A stretch of 64,000 bases of DNA from Flavimobilis rhizosphaerae (GCF_014852685.1 NZ_JACZDF010000005.1:1-64000); one strand, 5' to 3'. Shown: positions 9,682 through 19,522, counted from the first letter of the stretch. Translations and numbers: made by a program. The notes: generated by a model not told the origin, from the sequence alone.

Positions 9682-10535
9682 GCGCCCGCCGAGCGTTCGG
9701 CACGCTTGCCGGGCTCGTCGTCGGGGCCGTGAGCACCAGGGTGTCGCGCTCCGTGCTCGACGGTGCAGCGGCCGACCTCGACCCCGAGACCTGGACGCGC
9801 ACGAACTACGCCGGCCGTCGGGTCGACCTCAAGGCCGGCCCCGCGCTCGCTGCAGGGCTCGCCGACGCCGCGCTCGCCGCCGGCGTCGTCGGCGGCACTC
9901 CCCGCACGGGCGTCGCGCACGCCGTCGCCACCCTCGGCGCAGGAGCCGCGGGCCTCAACGACGACCTCCGCGAGGCGCCCGAGGACCGTCGCAAGGGACT
10001 CCGCGGGCACCTCGGTGCGCTGCGTGAGGGCCGAGTGACGACCGGAGCTGTGAAGATCGCCGGGATCGGTGCGTCGGCGTTCGTCGCAGCGCTCGTCGTC
10101 GACGGCGGGCGTGGCCCGCGCAGCGTCGGCCGCCGCACCCTCGACGTCCTCGTCGACACCGCGCTCGTCGCTGGCGCCGCCAACCTCGTCAACCTCCTCG
10201 ACCTGCGGCCCGGACGCGCCCTCAAGGCGGGCGCGGCGACCTCCGTCGCCCTCACCCTCGCAGGTCAGGGTCTCGCCGCAGCCCCCGCCCTCGGACCGAT
10301 CGCCACGGCCGTGACGGCGGACCTCGAGGAGGACGACATGCTCGGCGACTGCGGCGCCAACGCGCTCGGCGCGCATCTCGGCGTCGCCGCTACCGGTGCG
10401 CCGCTGCCCGCGCGGGCGGCCCTCCTCGCGGGCATCGTCGGTCTCACGCTCGCGTCCGAGCGCGTGAGCTTCTCGGCCGTCATCGACCGCACTCCTGCGC
10501 TCGCTGCGGTCGACGCCTGGGGTCGACGGAGGTGA
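9678..10535 (+). CDS. MraY/WecA-like (GT4 superfamily) membrane protein
   Basis: 285 aa, mostly hydrophobic with several predicted membrane helices. The segment AGLNDDLREAPEDRRKGLRGHL resembles the Asp-rich cytoplasmic loop of polyprenyl-phosphate sugar-phosphate transferases, and NLVNLLDLRPGRALKAG resembles their N-x3-D motif. It is shorter than MraY (about 360 aa). The role may be transfer of a phospho-sugar to a lipid carrier, or a non-catalytic relative. Position between SteB and MurJ supports a cell-envelope job. Coupled on both sides by 4-nt overlaps. Confidence 0.7.
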   Translation: MSARRAFGTLAGLVVGAVSTRVSRSVLDGAAADLDPETWTRTNYAGRRVDLKAGPALAAGLADAALAAGVVGGTPRTGVAHAVATLGAGAAGLNDDLREAPEDRRKGLRGHLGALREGRVTTGAVKIAGIGASAFVAALVVDGGRGPRSVGRRTLDVLVDTALVAGAANLVNLLDLRPGRALKAGAATSVALTLAGQGLAAAPALGPIATAVTADLEEDDMLGDCGANALGAHLGVAATGAPLPARAALLAGIVGLTLASERVSFSAVIDRTPALAAVDAWGRRR

Positions 10536-12169
10536 CCGAGGGCTCGCGCCGACGGCTCGCCGGGAGCCTCGTCGGCGCGGCGGCGCTCATCACGGCCGTC
10601 ACGGTGCTCTCCCGCATCCTCGGGTTCGTCCGCTGGGTCGCGCAGGCGGGAACCGTGGGCTACGACGCGGTGGGGACGGCGTACGCGTCGGCCAACACCG
10701 TGCCCAATGTCCTCTTCGAGGTCGTCGCCGGAGGCGCCCTCGCGAGTGCGCTCGTCCCGCTGCTCGCGGCGCCGCTCGCGCGCGGCCTGCGCGCCGAGAC
10801 CGACCGCACGGCGTCGGCCGCGCTCACGTGGGCGCTCGTCGCGCTCGCGCCGGTCGCGCTCCTGGTCCTCGTCCTTGCCGAGCCCGTCGCCCGCGCGCTC
10901 GCGCCCGACGACCCCGCGACGGTCGAGCTCACGGCGACGTTCCTGAGGATCTTCGCCCTCCAGGTCCCGCTCTACGGCGTCGGCGTCGTGCTCTCGGGCG
11001 TCCTGCAGGCGCAGAAGCGGTTCTTCTGGCCGGCATTCGCGCCTGTCCTCTCGACGCTCGTCGTCCTCGGTGCGTACGCAGCGTTCGCGCTCACGGCCGA
11101 CGGCCGTCAGGGCGATCCTGCGGCGCTCCCGGACGTGGCCGTCGCATGGCTCGCGTGGGGCACGACCGCAGGCGTCGCCGCGATGAGCCTGCCGCTGCTC
11201 GTGCCGGTGCGACGCTCCGGGGTCCGGCTGCGTCCGACGCTCTCGTTCCCGGACGGTGTCGCGGCCCGGGCGCGGCGGCTTGCCGGGGCCGGCGTCACCG
11301 CGCTGCTCGCGCAGCAGGTCGCGGTCGTCGTGACGCTTCGGCTCGCGGGGACGTACGGCGGAACGGGGACGTGGCCCGTCTTCCAGTACACGCAGGCTGT
11401 CTACCTCCTGCCGTACGCGGTTCTCGCGGTGCCGCTCGCGACGAGCGTCTTCCCGCGGCTCGCGGAGCGTGCCGGTGACGACGACGCCCGCGGGTTCTCG
11501 TCGCTCGCCGCCGGGACGACGCGCGCCGTCGCGACACTCGCGGGGCTCGGCGCCGTCGCGCTCGTCGCGGCAGCCCCCGCGGTCGCGGTGGCCTTCGGAC
11601 GCGTGGGTCGGGGTGACGCGGACGTCGTCGGCGCCATGGGGCCGACGCTCACCGCCATGGCTCCGGGCCTCGTCGGGTTCTCGGTGCTCTTCCTCGCGAC
11701 GCGGGCTCTCTACGCGCTCGAACGTGCCCGGTCCGCGATGCTCTCGGGTTCGCTCGCATGGGGGGTCGCAGCGGTCGCGTCGTTCGGGCTCGTCCTCACG
11801 ACGACGGGATCGGCGCCCGACGCGCCGGGGACGCTTGTCGCGCTGGGGGCGGGCAGCACGCTGGGCATGACCGTCGGTGGCGTGGCGGCACTCCTCGCTC
11901 TGCGACGTGCGCTCGGCGCGCGCGTCCTTGCTGGAGTCGTGCGTACCGCGGCGGCAGTCGTCGCCGGCGGAGCAGCCGCGTCGTTCGTGGGACGCGCGGT
12001 CACCGACGCGCTCGTCGGCCCCGGCGCGACGCTCGGCACGGCGGTCGGGGGAGGGGCGGTGGGTGCGCTCGCAGCGGCCTGCGGTCTCGCGCTCGTCCTC
12101 GCCGTCGTCGACCGACGGACGCTCCGCGCCGCGCTCGGTCGGCTCGGACGTGGCAGGGTGGCGTCATGA
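10532..12169 (+). CDS. murJ: MurJ-like lipid II flippase (MOP superfamily)
   Basis: 545 aa, polytopic with about 14 hydrophobic segments. The N terminus ITAVTVLSRILGFVRW and the segment NTVPNVLFEVVAGGALASALVPLL are characteristic of the MurJ/MviN family, which flips lipid-linked peptidoglycan precursor across the membrane. Another murJ copy likely exists elsewhere, because actinobacteria often carry a longer MurJ with a pseudokinase tail near the chromosomal end; that tail is absent here. GTG start overlaps the upstream stop; the stop overlaps the glycosyltransferase ATG. Confidence 0.85.
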   Translation: MTEGSRRRLAGSLVGAAALITAVTVLSRILGFVRWVAQAGTVGYDAVGTAYASANTVPNVLFEVVAGGALASALVPLLAAPLARGLRAETDRTASAALTWALVALAPVALLVLVLAEPVARALAPDDPATVELTATFLRIFALQVPLYGVGVVLSGVLQAQKRFFWPAFAPVLSTLVVLGAYAAFALTADGRQGDPAALPDVAVAWLAWGTTAGVAAMSLPLLVPVRRSGVRLRPTLSFPDGVAARARRLAGAGVTALLAQQVAVVVTLRLAGTYGGTGTWPVFQYTQAVYLLPYAVLAVPLATSVFPRLAERAGDDDARGFSSLAAGTTRAVATLAGLGAVALVAAAPAVAVAFGRVGRGDADVVGAMGPTLTAMAPGLVGFSVLFLATRALYALERARSAMLSGSLAWGVAAVASFGLVLTTTGSAPDAPGTLVALGAGSTLGMTVGGVAALLALRRALGARVLAGVVRTAAAVVAGGAAASFVGRAVTDALVGPGATLGTAVGGGAVGALAAACGLALVLAVVDRRTLRAALGRLGRGRVAS

Positions 12170-13290
12170 CGCTGCCCGACGTTCCCGACGTGCACGGCAC
12201 CCGGGTGCTGCTCGTGCTCGGCACGAGCGCGGGAGGTGTCGTGCGGCACGTCGCTCAGGTCGGAGCATCGCTCCGCGAGGTCGGCGCCGACGTGCGCGTT
12301 GCGGGGCCCGCGTCCGTCGTGGGCGCGCTCGGGGGCCTGCCGTGGGCCGACGTGCCGATCGGGCCCCGGCCAGGGGCTGCTGACGTGACGGTCCTCCGCC
12401 GGCTGCGCGCGCTGCTCGAGGGCGCGGACGTCGTCCACGCGCACGGGCTGCGTGCGGGGGCGCTCACCGTGCTCGCCGCGCGGAGCCGGAGCCGGCGCCG
12501 ACGTCCCCGTGTCGTCGTGACGCTCCACAACCTTCCCGTCGGGGGGCGCGGTGTGCGCGCCGTCTCCGCGGTGCTCGAACGCGTCGTCGCGCGGGGCGCC
12601 GACGTCGTCCTCGGCGTCTCGGGCGACCTTGTCGCGAGGGCGAGGGCGCGGGGGGCTCGGCATACCACGCGTGCCCTCGTTCCAGCGCCGACGGGGCCGG
12701 TCGTCGACGGCGACCGGCCGCAGATCCTCACGGAGCTCGGGCTCGGTCCGTCGTCGCGGCTCGTCCTCACGGTGGCCCGGCTCGCCCCGCAGAAGGGCCT
12801 CGACACGCTTCTCGACGCTGCCTGCTCGCTCGCGCGGCTCCCCGCAGGTCGCGACGTCACGTGGTGCGTCGCGGGAGGGGGTCCGTTGCTCGAGGGGCTC
12901 CGCGCCGACGCCGCGCGGCGCGAAGCCCCCGTGCAGCTGCTCGGTCCGCGCGACGACGTGCCACGGCTGCTCGCCGCAGCCGACGTCGTCGTCTCGACAG
13001 CCGTGTGGGAGGGGCAGCCGATCGCCGTGCAGGAGGCGCTCCGTGCCGGCTGCGCGCTCGTCGTCACAGATGCGGGCGGCACGCGTGAGGTCGTCGGCGA
13101 CGCCGCCGTCCTCGTGCCAGTCGGCGACGCACCTGCGATCGCGGCCGAGGTCGCGACGCTTCTCGACGATCCGCAGCGCGTCTCCCAGCTGCGTCGGGAC
13201 GCGCTCGCGCGTGCCTCGACGCTTCCCACGCCGGTCGACGTCCTCGGCCAGCTCACCCAGGTCTACGCGGGTCAACTTTCTCGCGTGTGA
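12166..13290 (+). CDS. GT4-family glycosyltransferase
   Basis: 374 aa, GT-B fold. The N-terminal [16 protein letters not shown] is the acceptor-domain glycine loop; the C-terminal domain has [16 protein letters not shown] and the EX7E-like segment [19 protein letters not shown]. No membrane segment is seen, so it likely works at the inner membrane face. The neighbours (MraY-like protein, MurJ) suggest a lipid-linked or envelope polysaccharide, but donor and acceptor are unknown. Last gene of the overlapping series; pyrG follows with its own promoter. Confidence 0.85.
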   Translation: MTLPDVPDVHGTRVLLVLGTSAGGVVRHVAQVGASLREVGADVRVAGPASVVGALGGLPWADVPIGPRPGAADVTVLRRLRALLEGADVVHAHGLRAGALTVLAARSRSRRRRPRVVVTLHNLPVGGRGVRAVSAVLERVVARGADVVLGVSGDLVARARARGARHTTRALVPAPTGPVVDGDRPQILTELGLGPSSRLVLTVARLAPQKGLDTLLDAACSLARLPAGRDVTWCVAGGGPLLEGLRADAARREAPVQLLGPRDDVPRLLAAADVVVSTAVWEGQPIAVQEALRAGCALVVTDAGGTREVVGDAAVLVPVGDAPAIAAEVATLLDDPQRVSQLRRDALARASTLPTPVDVLGQLTQVYAGQLSRV

Positions 13291-13335
13291 CATCGTTCGC
13301 ACCGCGCGTCGTCGTCCGATGCGTCAGGTCGTTGT

Positions 13336-13341
13336 TAGAGT
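13336..13341 (+). promoter_or_regulatory. -10 element of pyrG, leaderless type
   Basis: TAGAGT lies 8 nt before the pyrG GTG at 13350, so transcription should begin at or within about one base of the start codon. A GGAG at 13342-13345 could alternatively act as a ribosome site on read-through transcripts. Confidence 0.55.
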
Positions 13342-13349
13342 GGAGTTCC

Positions 13350-15011
13350 GTGGCAGAGCATGCGAACCGACTCTCCGGGCGGTCGGAATCAACGACCCGG
13401 CACATCTTCGTCACGGGAGGCGTCGCCTCCTCTCTCGGTAAGGGGCTCACAGCCTCGAGCCTCGGTCGCCTGCTCCGCGCGCGCGGTCTTCGGGTCACGA
13501 TGCAGAAGCTCGACCCGTACCTCAACGTCGACCCGGGAACGATGAACCCGTTCCAGCACGGTGAGGTCTTCGTCACCGAGGACGGCGCCGAGACGGACCT
13601 CGACATCGGTCACTACGAGCGATTCCTCGACGTGCCGCTCTCGGGCAAGGCGAACGTCACGACCGGTCAGGTCTACTCGCACGTCATCGCGAAGGAGCGC
13701 CGCGGCGAGTTCCTCGGCGACACTGTCCAGGTCATCCCGCACATCACCGACGAGATCAAGGCGCGCATGCGGGCGCAGGCGAGCGATGACGTCGACGTCA
13801 TCATCACCGAGATCGGCGGCACCGTCGGCGACATCGAGTCGCAGCCGTTCCTCGAGGCCGCCCGTCAGGTGCGCCACGAGCTCGGGCGCGACGTCGTCTT
13901 CTTCCTCCACGTCTCGCTCGTGCCGTACATCGGTCCGTCGGGCGAGCTCAAGACGAAGCCGACGCAGCACTCGGTCGCAGCACTGCGCTCGATCGGCATC
14001 CAGCCCGACGCGCTCGTCCTGCGAGCCGACCGCGAGCTCCCCGACTCGATCAAGCGCAAGATCGCACTCATGTGCGACGTCGACAACGAGGCCGTCGTCA
14101 CGGCCGCCGACGCCCCGAGCATCTACGCGATCCCGCGCGTCCTGCACTCCGAGGGCCTCGACGCGTACGTCGTGCGCCGCCTCGGCGTCCCGTTCCACGA
14201 CGTCGACTGGGCCGAGTGGGACACACTGCTCACCCGCGTCACGGAGCCTGCCCATCACGTCGAGGTCGCGCTCGTCGGCAAGTACATCGACCTGCCCGAC
14301 GCCTACCTTTCGGTGACCGAGGCGCTCCGCGCCGGCGGCTTCGCGAACGACGCGAAGGTCGTCATCCGCTGGGTCGCGTCCGACGAGTGCCAGACACCGC
14401 AGAGTGCGCGCGAGGCGCTCGAGGGCGTCGACGCCGTCCTCGTCCCGGGCGGCTTCGGCGTCCGCGGCATCGAGGGCAAGATCGGTGCTCTGCGCTGGGC
14501 CCGCGAGAACAAGGTTCCGACGCTCGGCATCTGCCTCGGTCTCCAAGCGATGGTCATGGAGTACGCCCGGACCGTCGTCGGGCTCGAGGGCGCCTCGTCG
14601 TCGGAGTTCGACGTCGACACGCAGCACCCCGTCGTCGCGACGATGGAGGAGCAGCAGGCGTTTGTCGAGGGCGCGGGCGATCTCGGTGGCACGATGCGCC
14701 TCGGCGCCTACGACGCGGTCCTCGCCGAGGGCTCCGTCGTCGCCGGGGTGTACGGCGCGACGCGGGTCTCCGAGCGTCACCGTCACCGTTACGAGGTCAA
14801 CAACGCCTACCGTGACCAGATCGCGGAGGCTGGGCTCGTGTTCTCGGGCACGTCGCCCGACGGGGGTCTCGTCGAGTACGTCGAGCTGCCCGCTGACGTC
14901 CACCCGTACTACGTCTCGACGCAGGCGCACCCCGAGTTCAAGTCGCGTCCGACGAACGCTCACCCGCTCTTCGCCGGTCTCGTGGCGGCGGCGCTCGCCG
15001 CGCAGGACTGA
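13350..15011 (+). CDS. pyrG: CTP synthase
   Basis: 553 aa with GTG 13350 ([10 protein letters not shown]); the frame is open upstream to 13287 but that would overlap the upstream gene and exceed the family length. The synthetase domain carries [20 protein letters not shown]; the glutaminase domain has GICLGLQAM with the nucleophile Cys and HRHRYEVNN and HPEFKSRP around the catalytic His/Glu. It converts UTP to CTP using glutamine. The NUDIX gene follows after one base. Confidence 0.96.
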   Translation: MAEHANRLSGRSESTTRHIFVTGGVASSLGKGLTASSLGRLLRARGLRVTMQKLDPYLNVDPGTMNPFQHGEVFVTEDGAETDLDIGHYERFLDVPLSGKANVTTGQVYSHVIAKERRGEFLGDTVQVIPHITDEIKARMRAQASDDVDVIITEIGGTVGDIESQPFLEAARQVRHELGRDVVFFLHVSLVPYIGPSGELKTKPTQHSVAALRSIGIQPDALVLRADRELPDSIKRKIALMCDVDNEAVVTAADAPSIYAIPRVLHSEGLDAYVVRRLGVPFHDVDWAEWDTLLTRVTEPAHHVEVALVGKYIDLPDAYLSVTEALRAGGFANDAKVVIRWVASDECQTPQSAREALEGVDAVLVPGGFGVRGIEGKIGALRWARENKVPTLGICLGLQAMVMEYARTVVGLEGASSSEFDVDTQHPVVATMEEQQAFVEGAGDLGGTMRLGAYDAVLAEGSVVAGVYGATRVSERHRHRYEVNNAYRDQIAEAGLVFSGTSPDGGLVEYVELPADVHPYYVSTQAHPEFKSRPTNAHPLFAGLVAAALAAQD

Positions 15012-15012
15012 C

Positions 15013-15669
15013 GTGGACGACCCGCTGTTCGACCGGTCGGCTCCCCGTCCCACGACGGGGAGCCGACCGGTGCACCGCGGCTACGTGTGGGACGTCGTCG
15101 CTGACGACGTCGACCTGGGTGACGGCGTCGTTGTCACTCGGGAGGTCATCGACCACCCCGGGGCCGTCGCCGTCGTCGCGCTCGACGATGAGGGGCGGGT
15201 CCTGCTGCTCAAGCAGTACCGGCACCCCGTGAGGTCCGAGCTCTGGGAGCCTCCTGCAGGACTGCTCGACGTCGCGGGTGAGGACGCGTGCCTCGCCGCG
15301 CAGCGCGAGCTGTTCGAGGAGGCGGACCTGCGCGCCGCGCGCTGGGACGTGCTCGTCGACTACTACACGACGCCGGGCGGCTCGAACGAGGCGCTGCGCG
15401 TGTTCCTCGCGCGCGACCTCACCGCCGTGCCAGAGGCCGAGCGCCACGTCCGGGAGGACGAGGAGCGGGACATGGTGCCCGTGTGGGTGCCGGTCGAGGA
15501 TGCGGTCGAGGGGGTTCTTGCGGGACGGCTCCACAACCCGTCGACCGTCGTCGGGGTGCTCGCGCTCCAGGCAGCGCTCGCCGCGGATCTCACGACGCTG
15601 AGGCCTGCGGACGCGCCGTGGCCGCAGCGGCGGCCCGGTCCTCCCCCGGGCACGCGCTCGATCGGCTGA
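15013..15669 (+). CDS. NUDIX hydrolase, ADP-ribose pyrophosphatase type
   Basis: 218 aa. The Nudix box is present: GLLDVAGEDACLAAQREL followed by FEEADL. A PPAGLLD segment precedes it and a TPGGSNEALRVFLA segment follows, as in ADP-sugar pyrophosphatases. The GTG start is one base after the pyrG stop (TGA-C-GTG), implying coupling. The exact substrate is uncertain. A very strong hairpin 20 nt after the stop ends the unit. Confidence 0.9.
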   Translation: MDDPLFDRSAPRPTTGSRPVHRGYVWDVVADDVDLGDGVVVTREVIDHPGAVAVVALDDEGRVLLLKQYRHPVRSELWEPPAGLLDVAGEDACLAAQRELFEEADLRAARWDVLVDYYTTPGGSNEALRVFLARDLTAVPEAERHVREDEERDMVPVWVPVEDAVEGVLAGRLHNPSTVVGVLALQAALAADLTTLRPADAPWPQRRPGPPPGTRSIG

Positions 15670-15688
15670 GAGCGACCGCAGATCTGGC

Positions 15689-15730
15689 GCACCAGGCCCG
15701 GACCCGACATCTCGGGTCCGGGCCTGGTGC
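15689..15730. terminator. Bidirectional terminator, perfect 19-bp stem
   Basis: Positions 15689-15707 pair perfectly with 15712-15730 around a 4-nt CATC loop. It lies between the convergent NUDIX gene and MerR gene and can serve both. Confidence 0.9.
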
Positions 15731-15759
15731 GTGCAGCGGCGTGGGAGTGCGCGAGGACC

Positions 15760-16527
15760 TCAGTCCTCGTCGAACGTCGCGTGCTCCGCGTACGCGACAA
15801 GGACCTCCCGCACGTAGGCAGCGCCGTCCGGGCCGCCGTAAGTCGCCGCGAAGCGCTCGTCGGCGACGTACATCTCGGCGAGGCCGAGGAAGTACCCGCG
15901 GCTCACCGTGCGTGCCGCGCCACGCAGCCACGCGTGATGGCGCGCCGCCACCTCGCCGGCCTCGGGCGAGTCCGCAGCGACGCCGCGGGCCGCGAGGTCC
16001 GCGAACGCCGCGACGATCGCCTGCGTCTGCGCTCCGAAGGCCACGCGGCCCTCCTCGCCGAGGTCGCGCCACCAGCGGTCGGAGCTCTCCCAGGCGTCGC
16101 GGCCCCACCGTCGTGTGACCTCGTCGGCGTGGACCGCATGGTCAAATCCGTCAAACATCTTCTCGGGCACGAGGCGCCCTCCGTCCTGTCGTCCTGCGAG
16201 GGTGTGCCGCACCGCAGCGATCCGCCTCTCGAGGCGGTGTCGTTCCTCGACGAGCTCTGCGAGGTGCCGCTCGAGAGCGGCCGCCTCGTCCGTGAGCCCG
16301 TCGAGGGCCTCGGCGATCGCCGCGAGGCCGAGTCCCAGGTCGCGCAGCAGCAGGATGCGCTGGAGACGGACGAGAGCGTCAGCGTCGTAGAAGCGGTAGC
16401 CGTTGGCGCCGGTGCGGGACGGCGGCAGGAGACCGATCGCGTCGTAGTGCCGCAGCGTGCGGCTCGTCGTGCCCGTGAGCCGCGTGAGCTCGTGGACCGA
16501 CCACTCGGTCGCGTTCGTGGCGTGCAT
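15760..16527 (-). CDS. MerR-family regulator with TipAS-like effector domain
   Basis: 255 aa. The N-terminal MerR helix-turn-helix is WSVHELTRLTGTTSRTLRHYDAIGLL, then a dimer coiled coil to about residue 115, then a helical domain with the TipAS features WESSDRWW and HHAWL. TipAL-type proteins bind thiopeptides or other amphipathic drugs and activate drug-response genes, usually including themselves. No obvious target other than its own promoter is nearby. A dyad in the upstream region (16563-16583) is the likely operator. Confidence 0.88.
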   Translation of the reverse strand: MHATNATEWSVHELTRLTGTTSRTLRHYDAIGLLPPSRTGANGYRFYDADALVRLQRILLLRDLGLGLAAIAEALDGLTDEAAALERHLAELVEERHRLERRIAAVRHTLAGRQDGGRLVPEKMFDGFDHAVHADEVTRRWGRDAWESSDRWWRDLGEEGRVAFGAQTQAIVAAFADLAARGVAADSPEAGEVAARHHAWLRGAARTVSRGYFLGLAEMYVADERFAATYGGPDGAAYVREVLVAYAEHATFDED

Positions 16528-16562
16528 GGTGCCTCCTTCGTCGTCGACAACCAGACAACCGG

Positions 16563-16583
16563 TTGACGTCGCGTCAGAGTCAA
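16563..16583 (-). promoter_or_regulatory. Candidate MerR operator and -35 region
   Basis: TTGAC-N11-GTCAA inverted repeat upstream of the MerR gene. On the minus strand it starts with a TTGACT -35-like box and has the stretched spacing typical of MerR-activated promoters. The -10 is not clear. Confidence 0.5.
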
Positions 16584-16683
16584 GTGTGCCCTTAGCGGAG
16601 GTCGACGGACGGGCTCGCGGCCGTGCCGACGCGCCGACGAGGTGGTCGAGCGGGTGGTGCAGCTGACCTCCGCGCGTCGTGAG

Positions 16684-17709
16684 TCAGACCGCGTCGTGCC
16701 GCGCGGCGAGCGGCGTCGTCGACGCGAGCGCGGGCCGGACCCGCACCGAGAGGACGAGCCGCACGGCGACAGCTGTCGAGAGTGCTGCGCCGAGCATGTG
16801 GAGGAGCACGAGAACGATGGGCAGCCCGGTGAAGTACTGGACGTAGCCGATGACGGCCTGGAGGCCGATGACCCCGGCGACCTCGCGCAGCGCGTGCTGC
16901 GCACGCACGAGCTCGGCGCGATCGGGGGCTGCGGTGCGACGGGAGGCGAGCACGACGACGACGGCGAGCGCGACAACGGCCGCGACGTACACCCAGACGC
17001 TCACGCCGTGGAGCTTCGCGGCGAGCGCGGGATCGAGCGCGAAACGGTAGCCGACCTCCTCGTCGCCCGAGTGGGGGCCAGCACCCGTCGTCACCACACC
17101 GAGCGCGAGCATCGGCACGGCGAGGACGGCCGAGAGCAGCGCGAGCGGCCGGCCCGGTGAGGGGACGACGGTGCGCCCCGGCGCGTCACCCTCGCCGACC
17201 CGCGCGAGGAGGTACGTCGAGACGGCGACGAGGATGAGCGAGAGGAACATGTGCGACCCGACGATCGCGGGGTGGAGATCGACGAGCACAGTGATGCCGC
17301 CGACGACCGCCTGGATCGCGACGAGCGTGAGCGGCGCGAGGCCGAGCACGCGCAGGACCTTCGCTCGGTCGCGCATGCGCCACAGGGCGATCGCGACGAG
17401 CAGCGCCGTGATCGAGACGACGCCCGTGAGCGTCCGGTTGCCGAACTCGATCGCCGAGTGGAGCGCGGTCTCGGGGTGGTAGACGGGCGTGAAGCTGCCC
17501 GGCTCGCACTGCGGCCACGTCGAGCAGCCGAGACCCGAGCCTGTGAGACGGACGAGCCCGCCCGTGACGATGATGCCGATCTGCGCGGCGAGGTTCGCCA
17601 CGAGGATGCCCCAGGGATGAGCGTCGACCCACGCGAGGAAACGCGCAAGGAGCGAGGTGCGCCGGACGGGCGCGTCGGGGCGGGCTGCGGTGGGCGCTGG
17701 GGTCGTCAC
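16684..17709 (-). CDS. ctaA: Heme A synthase, COX15/CtaA family
   Basis: 341 aa, about eight membrane helices. Conserved pieces: GGLVRLTGSGLGCSTWPQC (with the loop Cys), then LHSAIEFGNRTLTG, LHPAIVGSHMFLSL and a C-terminal LLHMLGAALST, which carry the heme-ligand histidines. It oxidises heme O to heme A for cytochrome aa3 oxidase. The GTG start is preceded by TAGCGT only 7 nt away, so the mRNA is probably leaderless. It lies next to an ABC exporter and the suf operon, a frequent actinobacterial arrangement. Confidence 0.93.
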   Translation of the reverse strand: MTTPAPTAARPDAPVRRTSLLARFLAWVDAHPWGILVANLAAQIGIIVTGGLVRLTGSGLGCSTWPQCEPGSFTPVYHPETALHSAIEFGNRTLTGVVSITALLVAIALWRMRDRAKVLRVLGLAPLTLVAIQAVVGGITVLVDLHPAIVGSHMFLSLILVAVSTYLLARVGEGDAPGRTVVPSPGRPLALLSAVLAVPMLALGVVTTGAGPHSGDEEVGYRFALDPALAAKLHGVSVWVYVAAVVALAVVVVLASRRTAAPDRAELVRAQHALREVAGVIGLQAVIGYVQYFTGLPIVLVLLHMLGAALSTAVAVRLVLSVRVRPALASTTPLAARHDAV

Positions 17710-17716
17710 GGCCCCT

Positions 17717-17722
17717 ACGCTA
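17717..17722 (-). promoter_or_regulatory. -10 element of ctaA, leaderless type
   Basis: TAGCGT on the minus strand with 7 nt between it and the ctaA GTG. No Shine-Dalgarno sequence fits in that space. Confidence 0.5.
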
Positions 17723-17808
17723 TGCCCGTGCGCCCGCGCGGGGCCAACTGCACGTCGGCGGCGTGGGACACGTCACGAGCGCCCGGCGCGAGCGCGCGGA
17801 GGCGCTCG

Positions 17809-18585
17809 TCAGGACCACCGGAACGTGCGGCTCGTCGCCCAGGTGAGCAGGCCCGCCCAGCCGAGGAGGGCGACCACGTCACGCCACGCAACGCCGTCAC
17901 CGAAGGCACCGCGCAAGGCCTCGCCGAGAGCGCCCGACGGCAGCAGGCGGACGATGTCCGCGCCGACGCCCGGCAGCCAGTCCGTCGGCACGAGGACGCC
18001 GCCGACGAGCGTGAGCCCGATGAGCAGGAGGTTCGCGAGCGCGAGCACGGCCTCGAAGCGCAGCGTGCCGGCCATGAGCATCGCGAGCGCGGTGAACACC
18101 GCGGTGCCGAGGACTCCGATGCCGAGCGCGACGATGACGTCGCCGGGCTCGGGACGCCACCCGAGGGCGATCGCGACGCCGCCGAGGACGACGGCCTGCA
18201 CGACCTGGAGGACGAGGACGGCGCAGATCTTCCCACCGAGGAGGCCGACGCGGCCGAGCGGCGTGGTCGCGAGGAGGCGAAGGACCCCTCCGCGCCGGTC
18301 GAAGGACGTCGCGATGGCCTGCGACGTCAGGGCCGCGGCCATGACAGCCATCGCGAGGACGCCCGGCGCGACGAGGTCGACGCGAGCGCCATCCGCACGG
18401 CCGAGGTCGACGACGTCCGTCGCGGCGAGCGCGACGAGCGCGACGAGCGGCATGAGGATCGTCACCATGATCTGCTCGCCGTTGCGGAAGATCGACGCGA
18501 GCTCGAACGTCGTCTGGGCACGCAGCCGGTCGAGGACCGGGGCGGCGCCGGGGTGCGGGGCGGGGGCTGCCGCGGGGGCGCTCAT
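17809..18585 (-). CDS. ABC transporter permease, ABC-2 type
   Basis: 258 aa with six predicted membrane helices (for example IMVTILMPLVALVALAA and FTALAMLMAGTLRFEAVLALANLLLIGLTLVGG). It matches the ABC-2/DrrB-like permease class used for drug or lipid export. ATG 18585 overlaps the stop of its ATPase gene (ATGA), so the two make one exporter. Substrate unknown; the pair lies between ctaA and sufR in many actinobacteria. Confidence 0.88.
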   Translation of the reverse strand: MSAPAAAPAPHPGAAPVLDRLRAQTTFELASIFRNGEQIMVTILMPLVALVALAATDVVDLGRADGARVDLVAPGVLAMAVMAAALTSQAIATSFDRRGGVLRLLATTPLGRVGLLGGKICAVLVLQVVQAVVLGGVAIALGWRPEPGDVIVALGIGVLGTAVFTALAMLMAGTLRFEAVLALANLLLIGLTLVGGVLVPTDWLPGVGADIVRLLPSGALGEALRGAFGDGVAWRDVVALLGWAGLLTWATSRTFRWS

Positions 18586-19514
18586 CGCATGCTCCGTCCG
18601 GTGAGGTCGAGGAAGAAGTCCTCGAGCGAGCGGGTGCCGAGGTCGAGGCGCGTGACGAGGACGTCCTCCGCCGCGCAGAACGCAAGGACTGCGGCGAGCG
18701 CGGCCGGGTCGACGGGACCCTGGACCCGCAGCGACGTCGGGTCGGGGGAGTCGACGGTCCATCCCTCGCCGAGGTGGGCGCGCAGGCGCGCTGTGGCGCC
18801 GTCGGGCAGAGCGGTGGCCGACGTGAGGGACGCGACCTGGTCGGAGCCGGTCGTGGTGAGCTCGGCGGGGGTGCCCTGGGCGATGACGCGGCCGTGGTCG
18901 ACGACGATGACGTCGTCGGCGAGCTCCGCGGCCTCGTCCATGAGGTGCGTCGTGAGGATGACCGACGTCCCCTGCGCGCGCAGCGCGCGCACGAGCTCCC
19001 ACACGGCGAGGCGGCTCTGCGGGTCCATGCCCGCGCTCGGCTCGTCGAGGAAGACGACCTCAGGTCGGCCGACGAGCGCGCACGCGAGCGCAAGACGCTG
19101 CCGCTGGCCGCCGGAGAGGCGGCGGACGGTGGTGCGGGCGAACGACGCGAGGCCGAGGCGCTCCGTGAGGTCGGCGACGGGCCACGGGTCGCGATACATG
19201 CGGGCGACGTGCGCGAGCACCTCGCCCGCGCGCTTCTGGGCGGGCAGCCCCGAGTCCTGGAGCATGACACCGACGCGCGGGCGGAGGGCGACGGCGTCGG
19301 CGAGCGGGTCGAGCCCGAGGACCCGCACCGTGCCGGCGTCGGGGGCGCGGAGACCCTCGCAGCACTCGATTGTCGTCGTCTTGCCGGCCCCGTTGGGGCC
19401 GAGGACAGCGGTCACAGCGCCGCGGACTGCGCTGAGGGTGAGGCGGTCGACGACGGCGCTGCCGCCGTAGCGCTTGACGAGGTCGCGTACCTCGACGACG
19501 GGATCTGCGGTCAC
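18582..19514 (-). CDS. ABC transporter ATP-binding protein
   Basis: 310 aa from GTG 19514. Walker [11 protein letters not shown], signature [15 protein letters not shown], Walker [13 protein letters not shown] and an H-loop TTHLMDEA are all intact. After about residue 220 there is the regulatory extension typical of DrrA/CcmA-like exporters. Frames further upstream are open but start in the divergent sufR promoter region, so I use the GTG that follows a TAGACT box by 8 nt. Confidence 0.9.
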   Translation of the reverse strand: MTADPVVEVRDLVKRYGGSAVVDRLTLSAVRGAVTAVLGPNGAGKTTTIECCEGLRAPDAGTVRVLGLDPLADAVALRPRVGVMLQDSGLPAQKRAGEVLAHVARMYRDPWPVADLTERLGLASFARTTVRRLSGGQRQRLALACALVGRPEVVFLDEPSAGMDPQSRLAVWELVRALRAQGTSVILTTHLMDEAAELADDVIVVDHGRVIAQGTPAELTTTGSDQVASLTSATALPDGATARLRAHLGEGWTVDSPDPTSLRVQGPVDPAALAAVLAFCAAEDVLVTRLDLGTRSLEDFFLDLTGRSMR

Positions 19515-19522
19515 GATCGGCA

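Noticed and set aside
13287-13349. Upstream extension of pyrG to GTG 13287
   Set aside because: It adds 21 non-conserved residues overlapping the GT4 gene and crosses the likely -10 element.
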